From Dyadobacter sp. NIV53 (GTDB lineage: Bacteria; Bacteroidota; Bacteroidia; Cytophagales; Spirosomataceae), in the NCBI RefSeq assembly GCF_019711195.1, contig NZ_CP081299.1:1178001-1242000 (forward strand): 64,000 nucleotides of DNA. Direction: 5' to 3'. The notes beneath the pieces are model-generated. The model saw only the letters and a program-made list of their open reading frames with translations, ran no database searches and was not told the origin of the DNA. Within the stretch, counting starts at the first letter, position 1; every line of letters starts with the position of its first letter. Below, in pieces: positions 36,601 through 45,758 of this stretch. The position numbers were made by a program, and so were the translations under genes.

Positions 36601-36704
36601 GTTTAAGCGCAGAGTTAGAATATTTTTGCGCAGGGTTTCACAGAGCTTTTTAATATTTACTTAGCGAAACTTAGTGCAAAACTGCTTTAACTCTGCGTTT
36701 AAAC
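36601..36704. repeat. 104-bp palindrome between convergent genes
   Basis: Outer arms GTTTAAGCGCAGAGTTA (36601-36617) and TTAACTCTGCGTTTAAAC (36687-36704) pair with one bulge. It fills the gap between two convergent genes and may act as a bidirectional terminator, or belong to a repeat family. Confidence 0.6.
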
Positions 36705-36709
36705 ACATA

Positions 36710-38602
36710 TTATCGTTTAACAACCGGCAATACAACCACAGAAGGATATTGCGCTGAATGAAATACTTTGTTATGCGCAATCACACCTTTCGATTCGTCA
36801 TAATTGTTCCCGCCTGTATTCATATTTCTTTCAAAACGCGGGAAATTACTACTTGAAATTTCAATTCTTACCTGATGCCCCGGTTCAAAAAAATTACTGG
36901 TCGCCATCGGGCTTAAAGTAAGTTTATAAACTTTCCCGTTTTCCATCATTACTTCCTTATCAAACCCTTCACGATAACGGGCACGCAGAATAGTCTCATC
37001 CAGATTGTACGCTTTGCCGTCCGGATATACATCTATAAGTTTCACTGTAAAATCAGTATCCTTTACATCCGAAGAAACATACAGCGTGGTTTCAATTGAA
37101 CCGGTAAGTTCCACACCGTCTTTAAATGGGTCAGTAGTGTAAACCAGGATATCCTGACGCGTTTCCATCTGGTGCTGATCCCACGATCCGCCCTGGATGG
37201 CAGTGCCGGTACAGCATACATTGCCGCCATAAGAAGGAACCGGGAATGCAGGATTGTAGGTAAAAGCATCCGGCCTTTCATCTTTACCAAGTGGCTTTAC
37301 AGTCAAATTTCCATCTCCATAAAGACTGTTTGCACTTCCTTTGCCCGATAAATAATAGGTTGTTGGTTCTGAACCAGCAGGTGGCCAGGTTTCAGAAAAC
37401 TGCCATTTATTGGATCCCATCGTGTAATATTGAACACGCGGCGTTTTTTTGAGAATATCATTTTCTTCTCCTTTCAGCCAATAATCAAAATAGCCATAGA
37501 TAAGACTGTCGTAATCCAGCCGGGCATCTCCGACGCTGCGTTCACCGACAATTGTATTTTCCGTAGCGCGTTTGTAAGCACAATGAAGTGTAGGAGCGAT
37601 GACCAGAAACTGTCCATCACGAATTTGCTGGTCTATTCCGTTTTTTCTTACATGATTGAATAATGCAAGATTGGGACCCATCGATACATCGTACCAGGAT
37701 GTAAACCAGAAACTCGGAACGCCAAAAGGCATACTCTCATGGTACAGGCCTCCCTTGTACCATTCAGGATCATTGGGCTTTCTGACAATCATTTTCTCGT
37801 AAGTCCCTTTCGGCCCGTTCACATTCTGAATGATATCCTGAACCGGCAGGTGTTTCAAACCTTGCGCCCAATCCACTTTCGGCATTTCAGGTGCAAGGTC
37901 ATAAAACCTCGAAACACGCGCCAGATCTTCACTTTTTGCATCCTTTGGAAAAATCGGACGAGCCAGATTATCTGTCTCTGTTCCGTAAAGCCAGGTTGTA
38001 AAAAGCATTTGCTGTGCACCGCCACGGTACCAGTTACCCTGCTCCATAAACGGCCCCACTTTGCCAACTCCTGCTCCAAAACCCATTGGAATCATTGCAG
38101 CATGAGCGGGATGATCCAAAGCTGCAACCGCCATTTGCCATTCAGCGGTGGATGAACAGCCAAGAGTTCCTATTTTTCCATTAGACCATGGTTGTGCAGC
38201 CATCCAGGTAAAAGCATCGTAACCATCCGTAGTTGGCGGGCCTAATATTTCCCAGTTTCCTTCCGAAAAAAACTTGCCGCGTTCGTTCTGCACTACGTAT
38301 GCATAACCTCTTTTTACCGCATCCAGAGCCGCCTGGTAAGTTCCGGATTTCATTTCACCATCTCCCCAGGAATTGAAATTATAAGGAGTTTTGGAAAAAA
38401 TAACAGGAACTTTTTTTTCCGTTTTAGGTCTGTACACATCACTTGCCAGTCGGACACCATCGCGCATCGGCATCATCACTTTTTGTTCAATAATGGCAAT
38501 TTTCTGTAATTCTTTTAAAACATCGTCTTGGGCAAAAACAACCTTCGAGGTAAGGAAAAGTGTTAAAACAAAACTAATTATTCGAGTATTCGTATTTTTC
38601 AT
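36710..38602 (-). CDS. CocE/NonD-family exported hydrolase (peptidase S15-like)
   Basis: 630 residues with a Sec signal (IISFVLTLFLTSKVVFAQ). The S15 catalytic domain (about 40-340) has VMMPMRDGVRLASDVYRP and the nucleophile segment IGTLGCSSTAEWQMAVAA (Ser about 150), and the C-terminal galactose-binding-like domain (about 390-628) contains GVELTGSIETTLYVSSDVKD and FFEPGHQVRIEISSSNFPRF. Members are X-Pro dipeptidyl peptidases, acyl esterases or amidases; the GCSSTAEW elbow fits a subgroup of secreted hydrolases of unknown substrate. Secreted or periplasmic. Confidence 0.88.
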   Translation of the reverse strand: MKNTNTRIISFVLTLFLTSKVVFAQDDVLKELQKIAIIEQKVMMPMRDGVRLASDVYRPKTEKKVPVIFSKTPYNFNSWGDGEMKSGTYQAALDAVKRGYAYVVQNERGKFFSEGNWEILGPPTTDGYDAFTWMAAQPWSNGKIGTLGCSSTAEWQMAVAALDHPAHAAMIPMGFGAGVGKVGPFMEQGNWYRGGAQQMLFTTWLYGTETDNLARPIFPKDAKSEDLARVSRFYDLAPEMPKVDWAQGLKHLPVQDIIQNVNGPKGTYEKMIVRKPNDPEWYKGGLYHESMPFGVPSFWFTSWYDVSMGPNLALFNHVRKNGIDQQIRDGQFLVIAPTLHCAYKRATENTIVGERSVGDARLDYDSLIYGYFDYWLKGEENDILKKTPRVQYYTMGSNKWQFSETWPPAGSEPTTYYLSGKGSANSLYGDGNLTVKPLGKDERPDAFTYNPAFPVPSYGGNVCCTGTAIQGGSWDQHQMETRQDILVYTTDPFKDGVELTGSIETTLYVSSDVKDTDFTVKLIDVYPDGKAYNLDETILRARYREGFDKEVMMENGKVYKLTLSPMATSNFFEPGHQVRIEISSSNFPRFERNMNTGGNNYDESKGVIAHNKVFHSAQYPSVVVLPVVKR

Positions 38603-38796
38603 TTAAATGTGGTTTAGTAATAGAAGATTGCTTGAATTAAGTGATTTGTGTTATCAAAACAAAGGAATGTATCAGCTTAAAACTTAATGATACGACTGAA
38701 CGAAATTTTGAAGACTCGTTTATCAAAAATTCAAAATTGTTTGAATTTCGCAAGCATCTGTTTGTTTGGCGCAAACACTTACCTTTCCTAACGCCA

Positions 38797-38804
38797 TACC
38801 TTTG
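38797..38804 (+). promoter_or_regulatory. Putative -7 box TACCTTTG before the SDR gene
   Basis: TACCTTTG fits the Bacteroidota -7 consensus TAnnTTTG and lies 29 bp before the SDR ATG. A matching -33 box was not found at normal spacing. Confidence 0.4.
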
Positions 38805-38832
38805 TTCCATCAGAATTTAAACAAAACAAAAG

Positions 38833-39683
38833 ATGGAAAATAAAAAAGTATGGTTTGTAACAGGTGCCTCCAAAGGTCTTGGACTTACACTCGTAAAAGA
38901 ATTATTATCACAAGGTTACCAGGTAGCGGCCACATCCAGAACGGTAGAATCTCTGACAAAAGAAGCCGGTGCATCATCAGATAACTTTCTTCCCTTAGAG
39001 GTAGATCTGGTAAGTGAAGAAAGTGTTAAAAAAGCAATTGATAAAACAGTTGAGAAGTTTGGCACCATTGACGTGGTAGTTAACAATGCCGGATATGGAC
39101 AGTTTGGTACATTGGAGGAGATAACTGACAAAGCTGCCCGCCAGAATTTTGATATCAATGTGTTTGGTTCGTTAAATGTCATCAGATTTGCAATGCCTTA
39201 TTTACGTGCGAACCGTTCCGGCCGGATTTTTAATATTTCGTCAATTGCCGGATTTTTGGGAAACTTTGCAGGCTGGGGAATTTATGCTGCTACTAAATTT
39301 GCTGTTGTAGGTTTCACAGAAGCATTGTCCGCTGAAATTAAATCATTCGGTGTGAAGGCAACTGTCGTATATCCGGGTTACTTCCGTACCAATTTCCTGG
39401 AATCCGATTCATTCAGCGTTATTGAAAGCAATATTGCTGAATACGCAGACGCCAAAGCTTCTCTGGATGCGCATCAGCAACAAATCAATGGCAATCAGCA
39501 AGGTGATCCGTTAAAGGCAAGCCTGGTTCTGATAAAAGTGGCAGCAGACGATAATCCCCCTTGCATTTATTTTTGGGCCAGGATGCAAATGACCTGGCAA
39601 AAACAAAAATTGAGGCGATTGAAAAAGATCTGACAAATTGGGAAGAATTAGCCACTTCAACAGCATTTGAAGTGGAAGCATAA
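38833..39683 (+). CDS. Short-chain dehydrogenase/reductase, frameshifted in a C5 tract
   Basis: Classical SDR: cofactor loop TGASKGLGLTLVKELL (12-27), NNAGYGQFG (about 86-94) and catalytic Ser-Tyr-Lys as SSIAGF and YAATKFAVVGF (Tyr about 153, Lys about 157). The visible frame ends at 39633 with an odd basic tail; adding one C to CCCCC at 39556-39560 gives LHLFLGQDANDLAKTKIEAI and a stop at 39681-39683, the normal C-terminus, for about 283 residues. Oxidoreductase using NAD(P); substrate unknown. The break may be a sequencing error. Confidence 0.88.
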
Positions 39684-39833
39684 ATAACAATTGATGAATC
39701 ACTGAAATATATTAACTCCGGGTCAATATCCGGAGTTATTTTTTTACACTAAAAATAAATTTCACTTCCTGCTCATTCTATTGCCTGTTTTCTGCTGACT
39801 TTTGTAATGTTTTAATAAAGGAATTAGCAACAG

Positions 39834-40298
39834 ATGTACACTTCTCTCCTATTTTTTCATTCAATTGTCAGGTGGTTTGTACTGGCCAGTTTGATTTTCG
39901 CAATTTATCGGTCTTATACCGGATTTAAAACCAACGCTGTATTTTCTAAAACAGACGATTCAGTCCGTCACTGGACTGCAACCATCGCTCACATACAGCT
40001 GACGATTGGTTCTGTATTGTACTTTATCAGCCCGTTGATTAAATTTTTCCTTGCTAATTTTAAAGAGCAGATCAGGAATATTGACCTGGCCTTTTTTGGT
40101 TTAGCGCATATTTTGTTGATGACCATTTCCATAGTGATCATTACAATCGGATCAGCTTTGGCAAAACGCAAAAAATCTGATAAAGAGAAATTTCAAACTA
40201 TTTTCATTTATTTTTCCATCGCATTATTCATCATATTCCTTTCTATTCCCTGGCCATTTTCTCCATTTGCGAACAGGGCACTGATCAGGACATTTTAG
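39834..40298 (+). CDS. Small membrane protein, four-helix, unknown function
   Basis: 154 residues, four hydrophobic segments (about 5-25, 45-70, 85-108, 123-142), with SIVRWFVLASLIFAIYRSY and HWTATIAHIQLTIGSVLYF at the first two. This looks like the Bacteroidota cytochrome b-like/DUF family found near respiratory genes, but no haem ligand set can be asserted. The IS5-family copy has inserted in the stop codon; because both the IS and the target continue with G, the TAG stop is preserved and the protein is intact. Confidence 0.7.
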   Translation: MYTSLLFFHSIVRWFVLASLIFAIYRSYTGFKTNAVFSKTDDSVRHWTATIAHIQLTIGSVLYFISPLIKFFLANFKEQIRNIDLAFFGLAHILLMTISIVIITIGSALAKRKKSDKEKFQTIFIYFSIALFIIFLSIPWPFSPFANRALIRTF

Positions 40299-41155
40299 AG
40301 TGTGTTGGGATATTGAAAATATTAGGGATCGTATCAACTTTGTTGTGACCAAACTTCAAAGATGTGAACAAACAGTTTTTGGAACTGACCGATCCCCAAT
40401 GGGAGGCAATTTTACCATTTTTTAATTTAAAAAGAAAAAGAAAATTAGATCTTAGGCAGGTGATGAATGCCTTACTTTATGTAGTCCGAACTGGTTGTCA
40501 GTGGAGAAACCTTCCTGCTCAATGGCCAAATTGGCAAGCTGTTTACTATTATTTTGACAAGTGGAAACGTAATGGATTATTTGAAAGGATCAACCGCGTC
40601 GTTAATCAACTGGATAGAAAAAATCAAGAAAGAGAAGAATATCCTTCCATATTTTGCATTGATAGTCAAAGTGTTAAACTGTCACCAGGAATTTTTGAAG
40701 ATCGTGGAATTGATGCAAACAAAAAAGTTAACGGGCGTAAAAGACAGTTACTTGTTGACAGCGGTGGTCGCCTTTGGGCTGCCCATGTCCACGCAGGTAA
40801 TATTGGAGATGGACCAGCAGCTCTAGCACTAGTACCACATATTTTGTATTATAGTGATCGTCTTGAAAAAATATATGGAGACCAAGCGTATAACGGCGTA
40901 TTTGCTAAAAATATAAATGAATTTGGTTTCGATTTTGAAAAAGCTTCCCGTCCAGAATCAGCAAAAGGATTTGTTCCAGTGGCAAAACGGTGGGTGGTAG
41001 AAAGAAGCATATCTTGGACTAATTATTTCCGCAGGCTAGTCAAAGACTATGAATATACCACATCTTCGTCAGTTGCATGGCTATATTTAGCAAATACCCA
41101 ATTAATGTTACAACGAATATGTCTTAAAAACCAAACTTAATTTCCCAACACACTC
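40298..41155 (+). mobile_element. IS5-family insertion sequence, copy 2 (858 bp)
   Basis: Same ends and length as copy 1, opposite orientation, with a TTA target duplication at 40295-40297 and 41156-41158. The different duplication shows an independent insertion. Confidence 0.93.
40364..41140 (+). CDS. IS5-family transposase (copy 2)
   Basis: 258 residues, identical to the protein of copy 1 (DDE residues in FCIDSQSVKLS, KIYGDQAYNGVF and KRWVVERSISW). GTG start at 40364. Complete. Identity of the two copies implies recent transposition. Confidence 0.93.
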   Translation: MNKQFLELTDPQWEAILPFFNLKRKRKLDLRQVMNALLYVVRTGCQWRNLPAQWPNWQAVYYYFDKWKRNGLFERINRVVNQLDRKNQEREEYPSIFCIDSQSVKLSPGIFEDRGIDANKKVNGRKRQLLVDSGGRLWAAHVHAGNIGDGPAALALVPHILYYSDRLEKIYGDQAYNGVFAKNINEFGFDFEKASRPESAKGFVPVAKRWVVERSISWTNYFRRLVKDYEYTTSSSVAWLYLANTQLMLQRICLKNQT

Positions 41156-41232
41156 TTAGTTATTTCTGCCTGGGTTTCTTTAATGGAAGCTCGTGATATT
41201 TTACAGAGTACAACAATAATTACAAAAATCTA

Positions 41233-41916
41233 ATGAAAAGAATCGCGCTGCTCGGCGGCACAAGCTGGCCTTCCACTATTGAATATTATACCAAACTAAA
41301 CCAGCTGATTAATCAGGAATTGGGTGGGCATCACTCCTGCCCGATGATACTTTACAATATTGATTACCACGAAATAAAGTCCGGATATGCCAACGGCTGG
41401 AATGAAATTCCCGGATTGCTGAAAACAGAAATTGAAAATATTCTCAAACTAAATCCGGATGGCCTCATTATTTGCAATAATACGCTGCATAAAGCTTTTG
41501 ACCTGATCAAAAATGAAATGCATATCCAAGTCCCGGTTTTTCATATTATAGATTTGACTAAAACTTATATTCTAGAAAACAACTGGCAACGCGTACTGCT
41601 ATTAGGAACAAAGTTTACTATGGAGGATGATTTTTTCAAACAGCCTTTAATTGATGCAGGAATTCAGGTCGAAATCCCTGATTTACACGAACGTATTGAA
41701 ATTCAGGAGATTCAATCGGAACTGGCAAAAGGAATTATTACCAAAGAATATGAAGAATATTTTCAAAAGCTTACCAATAAATACGTTGATTATGATGCAT
41801 TTATATTAGCCTGCACAGAATTACCCCTTGCATTTGAAAAGGTAAATTCGAAACCGGTTTTGATAAATACCATTACATTGCAATGTCAAAAAGCAATTGA
41901 GTTCATTATCAATTAA
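41233..41916 (+). CDS. Aspartate/glutamate racemase family protein
   Basis: 227 residues. The fold is recognised by RIALLGGTSWPSTIEYYTKL at the start and by the two catalytic cysteines: IICNNTLHKAF (Cys about 82) and LACTELPLAF (Cys about 195). The family epimerises Asp, Glu or related amino acids without PLP. The first site is CNNT as in the YgeA/aspartate racemase group. The next gene begins 27 bp downstream on the same strand. Substrate not predictable. Confidence 0.88.
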   Translation: MKRIALLGGTSWPSTIEYYTKLNQLINQELGGHHSCPMILYNIDYHEIKSGYANGWNEIPGLLKTEIENILKLNPDGLIICNNTLHKAFDLIKNEMHIQVPVFHIIDLTKTYILENNWQRVLLLGTKFTMEDDFFKQPLIDAGIQVEIPDLHERIEIQEIQSELAKGIITKEYEEYFQKLTNKYVDYDAFILACTELPLAFEKVNSKPVLINTITLQCQKAIEFIIN

Positions 41917-41942
41917 TTTAATTCTGCCGGAATAGTACAAAA

Positions 41943-42938
41943 ATGCATTACAAATCCAATCCTGACCTGAAAAATATTAATTTGCCTTTTGACTGGAAGG
42001 GGACGCCTGTCGACAAACACGGAAGATTTGTGAACCATGAGTTTCCGTTTGTTAATTCTTTCAGTGATATGATTAAATGGCAGACTTCGAGGAATCCACA
42101 AAAAGAAGAAAAGAAAAATGATACCTGGAGACTTGAAGCAGATTTTGAAAGTGGTTTTTTAGAGTCAAAAACGGACTGTATTGTATGGCTTGGGCATGCT
42201 TCGTTTTTCATTCGTTTGGCAGGAATTTCAATATTAATTGATCCGGTTTTTTTCAATGTTTCTTTAATTAAGCGCTTATCACCCTTGCCGGTTTCTCCTG
42301 AGCAATTCCAAAATCTGGATTATATTCTGGTTTCACACGATCACCGTGATCATTGTGATGAAAAAAGTATTCGCTTACTGACCAGAAATAACCCCGAAGC
42401 AACCTGGCTTACGGGCCTGAACATGGACAAATTGCTGAAAGAATTTAGTGGAAGCAGTAAAATCCAGGCGGCAGGATGGTACCAGCTGTTTGAAACAGAC
42501 AAGCGCATTAAAATAACTTATGTGCCATCCAGGCATTGGGGAAGGCGATCCATCAATGATACTAATCTGCGATTGTGGGGTGGTTATGTGATTGAAGGAA
42601 TGGATAAAACAATTTATTTTTGTGGTGATTCGGGTTATGGAAGTCACTTTGCTGACATAGCCCAGGCCTTTCCAAACATTGATTATTGTATGATAGGAAT
42701 AGGCGCTTACAAACCTGAATTTTTCATGGCACAGAGCCATACTTCACCGTCTGATGCTGTTAAAGCTTTCCAGGACACAAAAGCAAAAACGATGATTCCC
42801 ATGCATTATGGCACTTTTGATTTATCCGACGAGCCAGTTGGCGATCCGTTTCGGGTTTTAAAAAAATTGGAAACAGATAAGGATTTAAAGGAGAAAATAA
42901 AATATTTGAAAGCAGGGGAAATGGTGCTGATGAATTAG
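41943..42938 (+). CDS. MBL-fold metallohydrolase, UlaG/NAPE-PLD-like
   Basis: 331 residues. The metal site is LVSHDHRDHCDEKSIRLL (HxHxDH, about 121-138), with IVWLGHASFFIRLAGISILI before it and YFCGDSGYGSHFADIA and IPMHYGTFDLSDEPVG later. This is the NAPE-phospholipase D/UlaG branch, whose members hydrolyse N-acyl phosphatidylethanolamine or lactones. No signal peptide, so cytoplasmic. It sits between a racemase-like gene and a B1-type beta-lactamase gene; the spacing does not prove an operon. Confidence 0.88.
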   Translation: MHYKSNPDLKNINLPFDWKGTPVDKHGRFVNHEFPFVNSFSDMIKWQTSRNPQKEEKKNDTWRLEADFESGFLESKTDCIVWLGHASFFIRLAGISILIDPVFFNVSLIKRLSPLPVSPEQFQNLDYILVSHDHRDHCDEKSIRLLTRNNPEATWLTGLNMDKLLKEFSGSSKIQAAGWYQLFETDKRIKITYVPSRHWGRRSINDTNLRLWGGYVIEGMDKTIYFCGDSGYGSHFADIAQAFPNIDYCMIGIGAYKPEFFMAQSHTSPSDAVKAFQDTKAKTMIPMHYGTFDLSDEPVGDPFRVLKKLETDKDLKEKIKYLKAGEMVLMN

Positions 42939-43009
42939 GTTTTATTAGGCCATTCCGACGCAAACAGCTTAAATTCGCACATTAATCAAACCAAACAGTA
43001 AAAAATTTC

Positions 43010-43738
43010 ATGAAGCAGTATCTTGTTCTTAGTATCGTGATTCTTCTTTTTGGCTGTAAGTCAGTGAAAGTTTCCGACAAAAGTTATACTTCCGATCAAA
43101 TTATTATTCAGAAAGTAAAAAACAACGTTTACCGACATACAACTTACCTTCAGTCAGAAACTTTTGGAAAAGTATCATGCAACGGGATGGTCGTTTTTGA
43201 TCAAAATGAAGCGATCATATTTGACACACCCATAGACGATTCTACGTCGTCAGAGTTGATAAACTGGATTGAAGACAGCCTGAAATGTAAAATCATTGCT
43301 ATAATCCCAACGCATTTTCATGAAGATTGCCTGGGCGGATTGAAAGAATTTCATAAGCATAAAATCCCTTCCTATGCTTCCAACAAGACCATTAAATATG
43401 CAGGATTGAATAAATACGAAATTCCTCAAAACGGATTTGACAATTTACTCGAATTAAAAGTTGGAAGTAAAAAAGTTATTGCAGAGTTCAACGGGGAAGG
43501 TCACACCAGGGATAATATTATCGGTTATTTCCCAAGTGAAAAAGTAATGTTCGGAGGTTGCCTGATTAAAGAAACAGACGCTACGAAAGGTAATCTGGCC
43601 GATGCAAATGTACAGGATTGGTCCGCAACAGTAACCAAAATAAAACAAAAATATCCTGATACGGAAGTTGTAATTCCCGGCCACGGAAAGTCAGGAAATA
43701 CTGCGTTGCTGGACTATACAATCAAGTTATTTAAATGA
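43010..43738 (+). CDS. Subclass B1-type metallo-beta-lactamase-like lipoprotein
   Basis: 242 residues. The signal ends in VILLFGCKS, a lipobox, so a lipoprotein. All six B1 zinc ligands are visible: THFHEDCLGG (His102, His104, Asp106), GEGHTRDN (His165), FGGCLIK (Cys184) and VIPGHGKSG (His225), in the correct order and spacing. B1 enzymes hydrolyse penicillins, cephalosporins and carbapenems; chromosomal versions are frequent in Bacteroidota. Resistance is inferred from motifs, not shown. No mobile element is directly adjacent; the IS5 copy is 1.9 kb away. Confidence 0.88.
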   Translation: MKQYLVLSIVILLFGCKSVKVSDKSYTSDQIIIQKVKNNVYRHTTYLQSETFGKVSCNGMVVFDQNEAIIFDTPIDDSTSSELINWIEDSLKCKIIAIIPTHFHEDCLGGLKEFHKHKIPSYASNKTIKYAGLNKYEIPQNGFDNLLELKVGSKKVIAEFNGEGHTRDNIIGYFPSEKVMFGGCLIKETDATKGNLADANVQDWSATVTKIKQKYPDTEVVIPGHGKSGNTALLDYTIKLFK

Positions 43739-43964
43739 AGTTTTTACTTCTGGCAGCCGTAGCCTTGTCATTAAAATTCTTAATTAAGAGCGATGTACTG
43801 ATATTTGAATTAATATCACAATTAGTAGAACTAGTTAAATAATATTAATGTTTGAAAATCACATTTGTCATGTTCTGTGTGTTTCTCTACAAAGGTTTTT
43901 TATAAATGGACTGACCACTAAGTTCTTGAAAATAGGATTGTTTCAAATTCAAATACCCGAAATT

Positions 43965-44834
43965 ATGAAATTCTATTACTTCTCCTCCCTGTTGTTATCT
44001 ATCCTACTTATCTGTGCTTGTGATGATCACACGCCAACCGATCCGATAAATCATTTAAGAGTGAAAAATCTGACGCGGATACTTCCAGACAAAAATGGAA
44101 TTACAAATATAAGTGCGTTCAAATATGATAATGAGAATCGTCTCATTTCAATTATTTCATATCAAACTCCCGATAGTACAGCAGCAGCGGTTGGACGTAC
44201 AGCATTTGAGTATGATGGTCAAAACCGGCTTTTGATAGTCAGGCAATCAATAAACCCCTCCGTTTCAGAAACATACAGATATGGTTATAATTCAAACAAT
44301 CAGCTTGCTGTAATTGATTATGATGCCGGGAATCCTGAAATCTACCATATTACGTATAAGTATAATAGTAATATCTTAGAAAGCAGTTTGAGAGAATTTG
44401 ACTTTAATGCTACCCTGAGATTTAAAAATGCAATAAACTATACATTCACAGGACAAAACCTCTCAGGAATTACTTCTGTCCAAACGATCGAAAAAGTAAT
44501 TCCAACAGTTACGACATTTTCGGCCGCCTTTATCTACGACGATAAAATTAACCCTTTTTATGGCGTTTTTCTCGTTCCTGCACCGGTTCTGCCATCAAAA
44601 CCTACCTCTGCGCAATTTAACTATTACACATACTACGGCGGTTATGATAACTTATTGACTCTGAGCCCTCACAATATGGTTAGCAATAGCCGGTCAACCG
44701 GTGAACAAATTACCTATAGCTATATTTATAACGACGCCGGATATCCCACAAGCCGGATTACACTTAAAAAAAGCAATGCGCAGGCTGATAGTTTGACGGA
44801 GGAGACGTTGTTGTATGAGTATGAAACTTACTAG
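43965..44834 (+). CDS. Exported lipoprotein with YD-like repeats
   Basis: From ATG 43965 the protein is 289 residues, with a lipobox (LLLSILLICACDDH, Cys about 19). It has repeated Tyr-Asp-x-x-x-Arg/Gln-Leu units: YDNENRLISI, YDGQNRLLIV, YNSNNQLAVIDYD and YNDAGYPTSRI, as in DUF4595/RHS-like surface proteins. An upstream ATG at 43848 would add 39 residues before the signal and is less likely. Probably an outer-membrane or surface lipoprotein; function unknown. Confidence 0.78.
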   Translation: MKFYYFSSLLLSILLICACDDHTPTDPINHLRVKNLTRILPDKNGITNISAFKYDNENRLISIISYQTPDSTAAAVGRTAFEYDGQNRLLIVRQSINPSVSETYRYGYNSNNQLAVIDYDAGNPEIYHITYKYNSNILESSLREFDFNATLRFKNAINYTFTGQNLSGITSVQTIEKVIPTVTTFSAAFIYDDKINPFYGVFLVPAPVLPSKPTSAQFNYYTYYGGYDNLLTLSPHNMVSNSRSTGEQITYSYIYNDAGYPTSRITLKKSNAQADSLTEETLLYEYETY

Positions 44835-44879
44835 TTTAAAACGAATCTCGTCGCATTATTCCGGGCGCACGGTTTGTAA

Positions 44880-45569
44880 TTATTTCCAAAAACCCTGCGC
44901 CCGAATTCCGTTTGGCTGATCTTTTCTTCGTTTTAATTCTTTTCTCAGCAGTACACAAGTTGGAATATGCCCGGAAAGATACACGTCCGAATCAGCCAGA
45001 TTTTCATTTTTTGTCCATTCCAATAATGAATTAAAACCACCTGAATCTTCCTGCAGAACAGGCTGGACTTTCCACTTGAAATATTCCAAAAATTCGTTGC
45101 AATGGCTTTCTTTCCCGATGGAAATTGCTCCGCTTAATAACTTATCACCAGCGAGTTGCTGCAAGGCCAGATAGTGGCCAATACTGCTCATATCACCCAA
45201 AACCATCATTTCTCCCCGATCAACAGGACGGTGCATCGTATTGCTGACACCAACGTATGTTATTTCATCGCCCTGCTGAAGTGATTTCACCCATTTGCTT
45301 CCCGGGCTGTCCTGAAGTGCATTGATATATAACGTACAGGTCCGGATATCGGCATCCCAGCCCGCAGGTGTATAATCGCGGTAAACACCGTTTGCTACTT
45401 TTACTTTAATATACTGTACTCTTGTCCAGGCAGACATATCCATATTGGAAAAATGAACGTCTACTTCGAAGAAAGTGGCAGGATTCCAGGCACGAACAGA
45501 CAATACCGTCCCCGATTTTGCCCACGCGTTTTCTATTAAACTGATTGCTTTTTGTTTTATAATATTCAT
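44880..45569 (-). CDS. Siderophore-interacting-protein-like flavoprotein
   Basis: 229 residues. The FAD-binding pattern of the SIP/FAD_binding_9 family is visible in VYRDYTPAGWDADIRTCTLY (Arg-x-Tyr-Thr), GDEITYVGVSNT and MMVLGDMSSIGHYLAL, with the NADPH-like late segment VYLSGHIPTCVLLRKEL. Such proteins reduce Fe(III)-siderophores in the cytoplasm, but this copy has fewer conserved residues than classical ViuB/YqjH. No siderophore genes are adjacent. It lies beside an AraC regulator on the same strand. Confidence 0.75.
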   Translation of the reverse strand: MNIIKQKAISLIENAWAKSGTVLSVRAWNPATFFEVDVHFSNMDMSAWTRVQYIKVKVANGVYRDYTPAGWDADIRTCTLYINALQDSPGSKWVKSLQQGDEITYVGVSNTMHRPVDRGEMMVLGDMSSIGHYLALQQLAGDKLLSGAISIGKESHCNEFLEYFKWKVQPVLQEDSGGFNSLLEWTKNENLADSDVYLSGHIPTCVLLRKELKRRKDQPNGIRAQGFWK

Positions 45570-45758
45570 ATTTAGAAGCTTTTAATTGCCCGCGTTTGGC
45601 TATTAGCTAATAGAAATAGATCGAAATACTAATTGCGCCGGCAATATTCCTGTGCTTTTAGAATTGACAGCAACACTATTTATTCATAATAATTTACAGA
45701 TACAAAACAACACCGGAATGGTGGTAATGAAAATAGAGAAAGAGCGGTATTGATTGGA

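Noticed and set aside
26013..40297. Composite transposon bounded by the two IS5 copies
   Set aside because: Each copy has its own, different 3-bp duplication, so they inserted separately; the outer flanks do not share a duplication.
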